This document shows, in pieces, positions 8,863 through 16,970 of a stretch of 64,000 bases of DNA. Made by a program: the position numbers and the translations under genes. This stretch comes from Caldicellulosiruptor acetigenus (GTDB lineage Bacteria; Bacillota; Thermoanaerobacteria; Caldicellulosiruptorales; Caldicellulosiruptoraceae). The stretch spans positions 399,501 to 463,500 of the forward strand of contig NZ_CP113866.1 in NCBI RefSeq assembly GCF_026914305.1. Reading direction: 5' to 3'. How positions within the stretch are numbered: position 1 is the stretch's first letter; each line of letters opens with the position of its first letter. The notes below the pieces were generated by a model. That model did not search any database. It saw nothing but the letters and a program-made list of their open reading frames with translations, and was not told the origin of the DNA.

Positions 8863-9744
8863 ATGTATTCAGAATTTCTTCCTTCTCAAACACCACTTTT
8901 CTATGCGAATAATTGCGACAGATACCAGAGACAAGAATGGATTAAAAAGATAGAAGAACTAACAGGAAGAAAAGTTCTGATTTATATTGCCAATCACAAT
9001 CATCCTCTCAGCAGTATTACAAGAGATGACCTGCTTCCTTTTTATGATATATTGTATGACATTCGACCTGATTGTCAGGATGACGTAGACCTTATTGTTC
9101 ATTCACCTGGTGGGGATCCAAATGCTGCTGAACTGATAGTAAATTCAATACTATCAAAAGCAAAGAGTTTTCGTGTTATTGTTCCGTTAATGGCTAAAAG
9201 TGCTGCTACCATGATGTGTTTGGCAGCAGATGAAATTGTAATGAGTGATTCATCTGAACTTGGTCCTATAGACCCGCAAATACCAATCAGACAACCTTCA
9301 GGAATAGTAGAATATAGACCTGCAATAGCTTTTTTAAAAGGGATTGAAAAAATAAAGGAAGAAGCAGAACAGAAAGGGTTAAATCCTGTTTACATACCGA
9401 TACTACAGGGAATAGACCCTGCATTCTTGACCAGTTGTGAACAAGCCATAAATTTTACAAGAGACCTGGGGGAAAAATGGCTACTGCGGTCAATGTGCAA
9501 GGATAATCCTAAAAAAGCTGCTGAGATAGTGTCGCAACTTCTTGACATAGATAAATATCCTAACCATGGACAGGTTATAAACTATGAAGAAGCAAGACAG
9601 ATAGGATTAAAGGTTGAATATATAAAGTTTGATTCTGACCTGTGGCAGCTAATCTGGAGATTAACAGTCATTTACCAGAATGAGTTAAGAACAAAACAAC
9701 TGGTTAAGATTTTTGAATCAAGAAACTACTCGGCAGTAATATAA
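8863..9744 (+). CDS. SDH family Clp-fold serine protease
   Basis: A 293-residue protein of the serine dehydrogenase proteinase (SDH_sah) type, a ClpP/SppA-fold serine protease. Visible features are HSPGGDPNAAELI (oxyanion-hole glycines), MAKSAATMMCLAADEIVM with the likely nucleophile Ser, and SSELGPIDPQI. No signal peptide is seen, so it is probably cytoplasmic. The family has a poorly defined role. The gene is unlinked to a chaperone here and lies in a defence/toxin neighbourhood. Confidence 0.82.
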   Translation: MYSEFLPSQTPLFYANNCDRYQRQEWIKKIEELTGRKVLIYIANHNHPLSSITRDDLLPFYDILYDIRPDCQDDVDLIVHSPGGDPNAAELIVNSILSKAKSFRVIVPLMAKSAATMMCLAADEIVMSDSSELGPIDPQIPIRQPSGIVEYRPAIAFLKGIEKIKEEAEQKGLNPVYIPILQGIDPAFLTSCEQAINFTRDLGEKWLLRSMCKDNPKKAAEIVSQLLDIDKYPNHGQVINYEEARQIGLKVEYIKFDSDLWQLIWRLTVIYQNELRTKQLVKIFESRNYSAVI

Positions 9745-9899
9745 CTTTAAAGGCAAGGTAGTCAACCTGAAGTACCATCCGCACAGGATGTCTAAAATAA
9801 CCGCTGGATTGTCAGGGGGATGCTGCATAGCCTTTTCATATTCATATGGAATCAAAAACCTTATTAAGGCAACAGAGTTCAAAACAAGTGTTAAAAGTT

Positions 9900-10170
9900 G
9901 CTCCGCGTTCTCAAGCAGGGTTAGTGCAGGGATACAGGCAAAAAGACTGAAAGAAGGATTGTAAACGATTACATATGGACGTAGTAACGAAAAAACAATA
10001 CTGGCAAATGGCAGGCTGGCTTGAAAGCTCAAACACAACCTGCAGAAGTGACTAAAATCCTTGAAGATCCTGCTTTTAAACCGTGTTGCAAAACCGGAAA
10101 ATCGGGTGTATAATAAAATCAACTGGAGAACCTGTGTTGAAAATGCATCTACAGAAATGTAAAAAATAGA
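9900..10170 (+). repeat. Intergenic repeat module, copy A
   Basis: The most diverged of four related modules (A here, B 10.9 kb, C 12.4/13.8 kb, D 47.7 kb). Conserved parts are TGTAAACGATTACA (about 9960), a CAAAAGCCC-like segment (here GAAAGCTCAAAC), the TTGCAA-17-TATAAT promoter and TCTACAGAAATGTAAAAA. It occupies the gap of more than 500 bases ahead of the MazEF-like genes. Confidence 0.6.
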
Positions 10171-10207
10171 TACAAAACTGCCCTGGTTTAATTAACCAGG
10201 GTTTTTT
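10121..10207 (+). ncRNA. Small RNA A (TCTACAGAAATG family)
   Basis: Promoter TTGCAA (10086-10091) - 17 bases - TATAAT (10109-10114). The transcript would contain TCTACAGAAATGTAAAA (from 10148) and end at a terminator with stem CCCTGGTT/AACCAGGG and a T6 run (10181-10206). Length is about 85 nt with no ORF. Family members occur at 11.25, 14.17, 48.06 and 58.6 kb. Confidence 0.65.
10181..10206 (+). terminator. Rho-independent terminator of small RNA A
   Basis: Stem CCCTGGTT/AACCAGGG, 5-base loop, T-run. Confidence 0.85.
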
Positions 10208-10210
10208 AGT

Positions 10211-10240
10211 TTGCTAAAAGTTATTTCAATGTGGTATACT
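10211..10240 (+). promoter_or_regulatory. Promoter of the MazEF-like operon
   Basis: TTGCTA (10211-10216), 18 bases, TATACT (10235-10240) with the extended -10 TG. An imperfect repeat (AGTAGACAAATCAATCTACA) lies just downstream and could be the antitoxin operator. Confidence 0.55.
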
Positions 10241-10279
10241 ATTAAGTAGACAAATCAATCTACAGGGTGATAATCTCTG

Positions 10280-10528
10280 ATGAACAAAACCACAACAGTA
10301 AGAGTGGATATTGAAACATATGAAGGCTTAAAAAAACTTTCTCAGCAACTCAATCAACCAATGCAGAAGATAATTCAGGAAGCTCTTGCAGAGTACAAAA
10401 GAAAAGTTATACTTTCAGCAACTGCGGAAGCTTTTGCTGCTCTTAAAGAAAACAATAAGCTGTGGCAGGAAGAAATTGAAGAAAGACAGCTGTGGGAAAA
10501 CACATTGCAGGATGGGATTGAAAAATGA
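10280..10528 (+). CDS. MazE-like antitoxin (ribbon-helix-helix type)
   Basis: 82 residues beginning with a CopG/ribbon-helix-helix-like segment, TTTVRVDIETYEGLKKLS, then a long charged helix likely to bind the toxin. Its stop overlaps the toxin ATG by four bases, the classic antitoxin-toxin arrangement. It would bind its own promoter and neutralise the MazF-like partner. Confidence 0.8.
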   Translation: MNKTTTVRVDIETYEGLKKLSQQLNQPMQKIIQEALAEYKRKVILSATAEAFAALKENNKLWQEEIEERQLWENTLQDGIEK

Positions 10529-10863
10529 ACCCTACAAGAGGAGAAATATGGCTTGTAGATTTAAATCCTACACGGGGCCATGAACAGAGCGGTGTTCGAC
10601 CAGCAGTAATAATCTCTGTTGATGAGTTCAATTCATGTCCTGCTGACTTAGTGGTTGTTGTGCCAATCACAAGCAAGAACAAGAATATACCCATGCATGT
10701 AGAGATACAGCCTGAAAACAGCGGGCTTGCCAGAGTGTCGTTTGCAAAACCGGAAGATATAAGGTCAATTTCAAAAGAAAGGCTTGTAAAAAAGATAGGA
10801 CAATTACCAAAAGAAAAATTGAAAGAACTGGAGGAGAAAATAAGGATTCTGCTGGGACTGTAG
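10525..10863 (+). CDS. mazF: MazF/PemK family endoribonuclease toxin
   Basis: 112 residues. It begins with RGEIWLVDLNPTRGHEQSG, then RPAVIIS and VVVVPITSK, the complete PemK/MazF fold signature including the conserved basic and Ser/Thr active-site positions. It cleaves mRNA when free of antitoxin. Length is normal for the family and no damage is seen. Confidence 0.92.
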   Translation: MNPTRGEIWLVDLNPTRGHEQSGVRPAVIISVDEFNSCPADLVVVVPITSKNKNIPMHVEIQPENSGLARVSFAKPEDIRSISKERLVKKIGQLPKEKLKELEEKIRILLGL

Positions 10864-10883
10864 AGATAAGCCATAGCTGACAG

Positions 10884-11297
10884 GTGTTCGCTATTAGAAA
10901 TGGTTGAATCCAGTTGCGAAGGATCTCGCAGATGTGCCTGTGGGAAAACTGAACAAAAAGCTCAAATCAGACACAGGGTGTATTGCAAAACCATTGATAG
11001 ACCTGAATTTGCAGGCAGCAGGCAAACCTGAGAAGGGCTTTTGAGCTGGGGTTAGAGTACCAGAGTAAGCAACAAAGTAGGGAAGGAGATTGTAAACGAT
11101 TACATAAGGATGCGACAGTAAAAGTCATACTACTGGTAAACAAAGCTGGTTCAAAAGCCCAAACAGAACCTGCGCCAGCAGTTAAAACTTGAGAATTCTA
11201 ATTTTAAATTGTATTGCAAAACCTGAAAATCGGGTGTATAATAGAAACTGTCTGAAGCAATGTGTGGAGAATACGTCTACAGAAATGTAAAAATTGA
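10884..11297 (+). repeat. Intergenic repeat module, copy B
   Basis: About 410 bp from GTTCGCTATT (about 10888) to the TCTACAGAAATG motif. It holds AAAAAGCTCAAA and GGCTTTTGAGCT arms, the palindrome-like TGTAAACGATTACA (about 11092), GGTTCAAAAGCCCAAAC, then the small-RNA promoter. Closest to copy C. It fills the whole gap between mazF and the Rpn gene. Confidence 0.75.
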
Positions 11298-11335
11298 AAC
11301 AAAGTCACAGGTCTCTCTGTGACTTTTATTTTTTG
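11249..11335 (+). ncRNA. Small RNA B (TCTACAGAAATG family)
   Basis: Promoter TTGCAA (11214-11219) - 17 - TATAAT (11237-11242). TCTACAGAAATGTAAAAATT starts at 11276. The terminator AAAGTCACAG/CTGTGACTTT with a T-run ends near 11335. Confidence 0.68.
11301..11335 (+). terminator. Terminator of small RNA B
   Basis: AAAGTCACAG, short loop, CTGTGACTTT and T-rich tail. Confidence 0.85.
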
Positions 11336-11340
11336 TGTGG

Positions 11341-11412
11341 TATAATAAAAATGTAAAGGGTAAAATTCTCCTCCCCCTGCTGGAAGTTTGCTAAAAGAGG
11401 GGGAGTTAGCGA
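11341..11412 (+). promoter_or_regulatory. Promoter and leader box of the Rpn gene
   Basis: An extended -10 (TGTGGTATAAT, TATAAT at 11341-11346) directly follows the small RNA B terminator. The leader then carries GTTTGCTAAAAG and AGTTAGC around the Shine-Dalgarno GAGGGGGAG, the two-box element that recurs throughout 48-59 kb. Confidence 0.55.
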
Positions 11413-12195
11413 ATGCGTGATAGTTTGCCACCACAGGAACATGATTCAACCTTTAAGTTCTTGTTTGAAGATCCAAAAGATATTCTCTTCCTCGTGAGAG
11501 ATGTAATAGGCTACAGCTGGGCAAAAGATATTCAAGAAGACTCAATAGAACTTGCTGACAAAGAATTTGTAGATGAGGAATTTCTACAGAAAAGAGCAGA
11601 CGTCATAGCAAAGGCAAGACTAAAAGACAGGGAAGTATACTTCTACATCTTAATTGAGAACCAGTCAACGGTAGCAGAAGACATGCCGGAAAGACTTCTA
11701 AAGTACATGATTTTGCTATGGGCCAGAAAGATAAGAGAAGGTACAGAAAAACTACCGGCAATAATCCCAATAGTCACATACAACGGGCTTGAAAAAGACT
11801 GGGATGTCCCACAGGAAATAATCAGCGAATTTGATATTTTCAAAGACGATATTTTCAGGTACGCAGTTGTCAACATTTCAAAATTGGATGCAAAGGCTCT
11901 GCTGCAAGAGGAAGAGGATATCTTGAGTCCAGTAGTGTTCTACTTAGAGCAGGCAAGAGATGATACAGAAGAGCTTGTAAAAAGACTGAAGGAGATTGTG
12001 CCAAAACTCAAGCAGTTCAGTCCTGCCACCCTGGAAAGATTTTTGATATGGGCGGGAAATGTAATTCGTCCAAGGCTTTTAAAGGAAGACAGACAGGAAT
12101 ATGACAGACTGGCAGAAAAGCTCAAGCAGGGGGAGCTGAGAAAATGGGTGAGTTTGTATCCAATGTTGCAAGACTTTTGGATGAGGTACAACTGA
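11413..12195 (+). CDS. Rpn family PD-(D/E)XK nuclease (frame broken near its end)
   Basis: Rpn recombination-promoting nuclease/transposase_31 family. The N-terminal HDSTFKFLFEDP, RADVIAKA (catalytic Asp) and YILIENQS (E-x-Q) match the PD-(D/E)XK core, roughly residues 8-90. Rpn proteins are DNA endonucleases linked to phage defence. The frame ends prematurely at 12195. The usual C-terminal segment continues in the -1 frame from the A4 run at about 12141 (see next entry). The full protein would be about 317 residues. Either a homopolymer error or a real truncation. Confidence 0.82.
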   Translation: MRDSLPPQEHDSTFKFLFEDPKDILFLVRDVIGYSWAKDIQEDSIELADKEFVDEEFLQKRADVIAKARLKDREVYFYILIENQSTVAEDMPERLLKYMILLWARKIREGTEKLPAIIPIVTYNGLEKDWDVPQEIISEFDIFKDDIFRYAVVNISKLDAKALLQEEEDILSPVVFYLEQARDDTEELVKRLKEIVPKLKQFSPATLERFLIWAGNVIRPRLLKEDRQEYDRLAEKLKQGELRKWVSLYPMLQDFWMRYN

Positions 12196-12368
12196 AAAAA
12201 TTTAATCAAGGTAAAATTGAAGGCAGAATGGAAGGCAGAATGGAAGCACAACTCGAGATAGCAAGAAATCTGATACTTGAAGGTGCAGAAGACAGTTTTA
12301 TAGCTAAAGTAACAGGACTTGATATTGAGAAAGTAAAAGAGCTTAGAAATCAGCAACAGAAACAATAG
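12144..12368 (+). CDS. C-terminal Rpn segment, possible intragenic small protein (RpnS-like)
   Basis: 74 residues with a GKIEGRMEGRMEAQLEIARN helix and VTGLDIEKVKEL end, the standard tail of Rpn proteins, in the -1 frame relative to the nuclease. ATG 12144 has its own strong Shine-Dalgarno (AGGGGGAG, about 8 bases upstream). In enterobacterial Rpn genes an internal start yields a small inhibitor of the full-length nuclease, and the same could apply here. Confidence 0.6.
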   Translation: MGEFVSNVARLLDEVQLKKFNQGKIEGRMEGRMEAQLEIARNLILEGAEDSFIAKVTGLDIEKVKELRNQQQKQ

Positions 12369-12373
12369 ATTTC

Positions 12374-12402
12374 AAGGCAGGGTTTAATCCCTGCCTTTTG
12401 TT
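12374..12402 (+). terminator. Terminator after the Rpn gene
   Basis: AAGGCAGGG/CCCTGCCTT stem followed by TTGTTTT. Confidence 0.8.
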
Positions 12403-12433
12403 TTCAGGGGCAGGGGAAAAGTATAACAAATAC

Positions 12434-12488
12434 ATGTTCGCTATTTTAAAAAGGTCAAAACCGGTTGTTCACCGTTTAATTTCCGCGG
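12434..12488 (+). repeat. Intergenic repeat module, copy C, left part
   Basis: Starts GTTCGCTATT like copies B and D and is then interrupted by the tnpB element. The matching remainder resumes at 13842 (CTCGCAAACGTGCCTG against CTCGCAGATGTGCCTG in copy B). Confidence 0.6.
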
Positions 12489-13841
12489 AAGCTCCAACCT
12501 TTACAGGTTGGAGAGGAAGCGGGTTGATTTTTTCAATCATATGGTAAAATATACATGGTGAGTGAAAAATGAAGTTAACATTGTCCTGTAAATTCAAACT
12601 CTGGCTGTCGCAAGAACAAAAAAGAAAACTCCTAGAAACCACAAAAGCATACACTAACGCTATTAACTTTGTCTTAGCCGAAAACCTGAAAGACAAAACA
12701 ACCAACGTAAAGAAACTGCACAAACTCTACTACAAGACTATTAGAAAGAGTTTTTCTCTCCCCGCCCAGCTGGCTATTAATGTCTACCGACAGGCAGCAG
12801 ACATATACCAAACCCTGTGGTCACAATATAACAATCTACTGCACAGGGAACAAAATAGCAACACAACTAAAGAATTCTGGAATAAACCTTCAAAACGAAA
12901 AGCTTTCACGGTAAACTACACACACGGCCGTACCTTTTCCATCAAGTACGACCAGAATACAGATACCTTTTTTGTCTCCATCGCCTCCATCTATGGCAGA
13001 ATTAAAAACATTCGAATCACCGGTTGGAAACAGCACTACAACTATTTAAAACACGGCGAAATAGGTGACCCTGTACTTGTCTATGATAAACCATCCAAAG
13101 AATTCTACCTGCACATCCCAGTAACCCTGGAAGTTGACGAAAAACTGTACAAAGAGATTACCGGTATAGACGTTGGTGAGAGAAACATTGTGACGGTAGT
13201 ATCAACTGCTGGTACGAGATATACCGTACCGCTTCCTGACCAGGTTAGACGTATCAAGCATCACTATCACGAACTGCGCTCTCAGTTGATGTCAAAAGGC
13301 ACTCGCTCTGCCAGAAGAAAACTCCAAAAGGTTGGCAGAAGCGAGAAACGGTTTGTGTCTGACTTTCTGCATAAACTTACCATAGACCTTGTCAGGAAGC
13401 ATCCGGCAGCGCTGTTCGTCATGGAAGATTTGAGCATGATAAGGACAAACAGGTCAACGTACCGTGGTAGTGATGGTGAAGCACGCCGTCAAGCAGAACA
13501 ATGGCCTTTTGCCGAACTGCAGAACAAATTGGAGTACAAATCAATACTCTACAATGGAATACGCCCAGTAAAGGTTGATCCGTCCTATACTTCGTTGTCC
13601 TGTCCTGTGTGCGGACATGTATCGAAAGATAACCGTCCAGGGCATGGTGAGTTATTTAAGTGTCAGCGCTGCGGTTATGAAGAAAATGCTGACATAGTAG
13701 GTGCAACGAACATAGCGATAAGGTACCTTGTGGAAGTTCAGCAGATAAACCTGAGAGGGCTGCTTGTCAACCAGCCTAATGCTCCCTGTCCGCAAGGGCA
13801 GGTAGAGCAAGCTCCTACCTCTACAGGTAGGAGTAGTTGAC
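12489..13841 (+). mobile_element. IS200/IS605-type tnpB-only element 1
   Basis: The left end has hairpin CTCCAACCT/AGGTTGGAG (12492-12513) followed by GCGGGTTGAT. The right end has hairpin CTCCTACCT/AGGTAGGAG (13812-13833) followed by TAGTTGAC. The same end layout is seen in the second element at 42.2 kb. No tnpA is present, so transposition would need a TnpA in trans. It is inserted into repeat copy C. Confidence 0.75.
12569..13840 (+). CDS. tnpB: TnpB RNA-guided nuclease (element 1)
   Basis: 423 residues with RuvC motifs GIDVGERN (~residue 197), MEDLSMI (~288) and NADIVGATN (~374). A four-cysteine zinc ribbon CPVCGH...CQRCGY lies between the last two. All three acidic residues are present, so it should be catalytically competent. 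TnpB proteins are guided by an omega RNA overlapping the 3' end of the gene and the right end. Here the stop codon itself lies in the right-end motif TAGTTGAC. Sequence is quite different from the second TnpB. Confidence 0.9.
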   Translation: MKLTLSCKFKLWLSQEQKRKLLETTKAYTNAINFVLAENLKDKTTNVKKLHKLYYKTIRKSFSLPAQLAINVYRQAADIYQTLWSQYNNLLHREQNSNTTKEFWNKPSKRKAFTVNYTHGRTFSIKYDQNTDTFFVSIASIYGRIKNIRITGWKQHYNYLKHGEIGDPVLVYDKPSKEFYLHIPVTLEVDEKLYKEITGIDVGERNIVTVVSTAGTRYTVPLPDQVRRIKHHYHELRSQLMSKGTRSARRKLQKVGRSEKRFVSDFLHKLTIDLVRKHPAALFVMEDLSMIRTNRSTYRGSDGEARRQAEQWPFAELQNKLEYKSILYNGIRPVKVDPSYTSLSCPVCGHVSKDNRPGHGELFKCQRCGYEENADIVGATNIAIRYLVEVQQINLRGLLVNQPNAPCPQGQVEQAPTSTGRSS

Positions 13842-14220
13842 AGTCTCGCAAACGTGCCTGCGGAAAAGCTGAATCAAAAGCTCACAGCGGCTTTTGCATA
13901 TAGCGAAAAACACAGACAACTACTGGGGTTGCAGACAGTAACCAAACCCGAAAATGGCTTTTGAGCCGGGCTTAAAATGTTAGAACAGGCCATAGAGTGA
14001 AAAGGGTGATTGTAAACGTTTACACAAGGATGCGACAGAAAAAAGTCATGTCAGCTACAAAACAGCTGGTTCAAAAGCCCAAACAAGACTTATGCCAGTA
14101 GTCAGAACCCTTGTGAATTCTAACTTTAAATTGTATTGCAAAACCTAAAAATTCGATGTATAATAAAAAACAGTTAGAGAAACTGTATTTAAAACCTGTC
14201 TACAGAAATGTAAAAATAGA
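13842..14220 (+). repeat. Intergenic repeat module, copy C, right part
   Basis: Contains GGCTTTTGAGCC, TGTAAACGTTTACA (about 14011, a perfect palindrome), CAGCTGGTTCAAAAGCCC, then the small-RNA promoter and TCTACAGAAATG. Fills the gap between tnpB and the PIN gene. Confidence 0.75.
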
Positions 14221-14256
14221 AATTAGACCGCAGAAAACCTGCGGTTTTTGCTTTTT
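14171..14256 (+). ncRNA. Small RNA C (TCTACAGAAATG family)
   Basis: TTGCAA (14136-14141) - 17 - TATAAT (14159-14164). TCTACAGAAATGTAAAAATA runs 14199-14218. Terminator ACCGCAG/CTGCGGT with T-run 14227-14255. Confidence 0.68.
14227..14255 (+). terminator. Terminator of small RNA C
   Basis: ACCGCAG/CTGCGGT stem, TTTTTGCTTTTT tail. Confidence 0.85.
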
Positions 14257-14333
14257 ATAGCATAAACACGCTGACCTGTGGTATTCAGGGATATAGAAAA
14301 TGAGTATGTGTAAGAAAGGGGCAAATTACAACA

Positions 14334-14987
14334 TTGAGAAAACTGAGAGTATATCTGGACACCTCAGTTATCAGTCATTTGGACCAGCAGGATAATCCCG
14401 AGTATATGCAGGTAACAAAAGAATTTTGGGAGGAAGTTAAAAAGGGGAAGTATGATATATACATTTCAGATGCAGTAGCAACTGAGTTAGATGAGTGTCC
14501 AGAACCAAAGAAAAGTAAACTGTTTAAGTATCTTAATGGGATAGAGTATGAAAAAATTGTTATAGACGAGCAGGTAATGGAGCTTGCTGAGAAGTATATT
14601 GCTGAAGGAATAATTCCGGCAAAATATTCTGGTCATGCGATTCATATAGCTGCAGCAAGTGTCAAAGATTGTGAAATACTGGTATCATGGAATTTTAAGC
14701 ATATTGTAAAAGTAAAAACAATTCAGGGTGTAAACGGAATAAATAAGTTAATGGGTTATAGAGAAATCCAACTGGTATCACCGCTTATGATGTTAGAAGA
14801 AGAAGTGATTGATAGGTTTGAAACGAGTGATATGAAAGAATTACATGAGATAAGGGAGAAAATTTACGAGGAAACAAAAAATATGACACGAAAAGAATTT
14901 ATTGAGTATATTCACAAAAAGGCAGAAAAAGCTGAAGAAGAAATGAGAAAATTAAGAGAAAAAGCTAAAAAAGAAGTAATCCAATAA
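14334..14987 (+). CDS. PIN-domain ribonuclease toxin with fused antitoxin-like tail
   Basis: 217 residues from a TTG start, with GAAAGGGG upstream. Residues 1-150 are a PIN domain: LRVYLDTSVISH (first Asp), VATELDE, SGHAIHIAAASV (acidic position reduced) and EILVSWNFKHIV. From about residue 160, the segment DMKELHEIREKIYEETKNMT and a glutamate/lysine helix resemble small proteins usually encoded next to such PIN genes. The gene therefore looks like a toxin fused to its partner. No separate antitoxin gene is present. Confidence 0.75.
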   Translation: MRKLRVYLDTSVISHLDQQDNPEYMQVTKEFWEEVKKGKYDIYISDAVATELDECPEPKKSKLFKYLNGIEYEKIVIDEQVMELAEKYIAEGIIPAKYSGHAIHIAAASVKDCEILVSWNFKHIVKVKTIQGVNGINKLMGYREIQLVSPLMMLEEEVIDRFETSDMKELHEIREKIYEETKNMTRKEFIEYIHKKAEKAEEEMRKLREKAKKEVIQ

Positions 14988-15010
14988 GTTTGCAACTTAG
15001 ATAGAAAGTT

Positions 15011-15060
15011 AGCCCTGAGAATAGTTTGCAGGAAACTATTTTCAGGGCTTTCTATTTTTT
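15011..15060 (+). terminator. Box-plus-terminator after the PIN gene
   Basis: AGTTTGC (14989) and AGTTAGC (15007) boxes run directly into a long stem AGCCCTGAGAATAGTTT/AAACTATTTTCAGGGCT with a T-rich tail. The same composite occurs at 48.16, 49.49, 50.44 and 58.66 kb. Confidence 0.8.
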
Positions 15061-15147
15061 AGAGGACGATAAATTTTGCGGTAGCAAATTCAAAAATCAT
15101 GATATAACTATATTGAGAAAAACTTTGTCAAAGGAGTTGATAGCACC

Positions 15148-16950
15148 ATGAAAAAACTTGTGAGCTTTTTAGTCATCCTGAGTTTAATTCTAACCCTTTC
15201 CTTCCCAGCAGCACAGGCAGGAACAATTTCACAATCTATATCCCAGAAGATAGAATACATCACAGCCGGTGAGCTTGTGACATCACTGCTACTGGGCGCA
15301 AAGGTAAAACCGAATGGTATTGCAGACTACTGGGGAAAGGCAGTGCAGATGGGCTTGATACCTGGTGAGGTCAAAAAAGACAAACCACTCACAAGGGCAC
15401 AGGCAAGCTATATTGTGTGGAAGCTCATAAATGCAGTGCCAGAGCTGAAAGCAAAGAATATTCCAGTGTCGATAAGGAGAGTGCCCCCGACAGAGGCGTT
15501 CATGAGAGGAATTTGCTTTTTCGGTGGACCACTTTCGAGCAATTATGAGTATAACAATCTTAAAATTGCAGGTTATGACCTTTTAGACTTCATTCAAGGC
15601 TATCAGCTATTAATACTTGAGTACAAATACGCAGATGGTTCAACAGTGATAAAGTATGTGTGGGACAGGTATAAAGGAACAAGTTTAGCACCAGGAACGT
15701 ATAAATACATTACAGACCCATTCCAGAAAATACTTGATGAGTTCAAGAAAAAGTATCCTGACAAGTTAGTATACGCACCAAGACCATACCAAAAGGGTTG
15801 GCTTTTTACAATGGACGTTGTAAGAGAAGCAAAGTCAATAAAATATCCTGTAGACCTTGTAAAAAAGACACAATGGGGTACGTTGAGGCATACAGTAGAT
15901 GACCCAGTAGAAGTTGCCGAGTGTGTTGCTGATGGGGAAAAGGAAGTAACACAACTTGGTGTGCCCATCACCAGACAGGATATAGCAACAATCAACTGGT
16001 ACTATTACTCCAAAGGTGTTGATACATTCAGAGGCGGGTTTGGGAAATACAACATTAGAGAACACACGTATTTCAACATGTACCTTGAAGATTACCTTGT
16101 GAACTACCCGAGAAAATACCCAACAGACCATACAAGGTTTGCTTACTACTGCAAGGACTATTCAAAGATACCGCAGTTATATAGAGAGGCAATGCTAAGG
16201 CTTGCTGATTTGGGTATCATCACACCTGACCAGTCGGCGCTTTACATTGGTGTTTATTACTTCAACCCTGCAAAGGCGCTCACAAGAGCTGAAGCTGTTG
16301 AGATGATAAACAGGGTGTTTGATAGGACAAAGAGAGATGTGCTGGATGAGGTGAGTGTGAAGTCGTATCAATACTGGATACCTAAAGTGGAAGTTGGGGC
16401 AGGAGAATATATGGAATACAGAGATGACATCAAAAAGTTTGAAACGTTAGGTAATGCAGACGAGTTTGGCGATGGAATTTTCCCCGCTCAGAGGCAAGCA
16501 ACATTCAGAATACAGGAACCTAAGTCTCTGGGATTTGTTAAAGCAACGTTTAAAAGTTATCCAAATGATTATTTTTACTGGATGATGAATTGCAAGCAAA
16601 CCTCAGCTGGTTTTGTATATTCTGCAGCGTTGAACAATAACCATGCTACTGTTTTAATGTACGATGAAGCAGATATGACAGGAATTGAAGAGTGGGACAA
16701 GAACAAAGCTATCAATTACATTCCAATTGCGTACAGGGATGAATTCAAAAAAGATGTGAACACTTATACAGCAAAATATTTAGTATCAAAGAATATGTTT
16801 TTGATAAAACAATATGGTAATGTGTATGTATACTACAACTGCTGGTTAGGTGATAAATCAGGAGTTAACTATCAGATTTATCCTACAAAACCACAAATGA
16901 GCGGAATAACTTTTTTAGTAGCCAAACCAAATTCAAAATATACTCAATAA
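15148..16950 (+). CDS. Secreted S-layer homology (SLH) domain protein
   Basis: 600 residues with a strong AAAGGAG site and a clear signal peptide (MKKLVSFLVILSLILTLSFP, cleavage near AQA/G). SLH-type repeats appear at about residues 35-98 (PLTRAQASYIVWKLI) and 345-395 (ADLGIITP, KALTRAEAVEMINRVF). The middle and C-terminal regions are aromatic-rich and not recognised. It probably attaches non-covalently to the cell wall. It lies just ahead of the giant surface protein and Tad genes and may anchor that apparatus. Confidence 0.75.
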   Translation: MKKLVSFLVILSLILTLSFPAAQAGTISQSISQKIEYITAGELVTSLLLGAKVKPNGIADYWGKAVQMGLIPGEVKKDKPLTRAQASYIVWKLINAVPELKAKNIPVSIRRVPPTEAFMRGICFFGGPLSSNYEYNNLKIAGYDLLDFIQGYQLLILEYKYADGSTVIKYVWDRYKGTSLAPGTYKYITDPFQKILDEFKKKYPDKLVYAPRPYQKGWLFTMDVVREAKSIKYPVDLVKKTQWGTLRHTVDDPVEVAECVADGEKEVTQLGVPITRQDIATINWYYYSKGVDTFRGGFGKYNIREHTYFNMYLEDYLVNYPRKYPTDHTRFAYYCKDYSKIPQLYREAMLRLADLGIITPDQSALYIGVYYFNPAKALTRAEAVEMINRVFDRTKRDVLDEVSVKSYQYWIPKVEVGAGEYMEYRDDIKKFETLGNADEFGDGIFPAQRQATFRIQEPKSLGFVKATFKSYPNDYFYWMMNCKQTSAGFVYSAALNNNHATVLMYDEADMTGIEEWDKNKAINYIPIAYRDEFKKDVNTYTAKYLVSKNMFLIKQYGNVYVYYNCWLGDKSGVNYQIYPTKPQMSGITFLVAKPNSKYTQ

Positions 16951-16970
16951 GTAGTGAGGTGAAATAGAAA

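Noticed and set aside
9900-14220. Repeats considered as a CRISPR array
   Set aside because: Repeat units are hundreds of bases apart with no regular spacers and no cas genes in the window.
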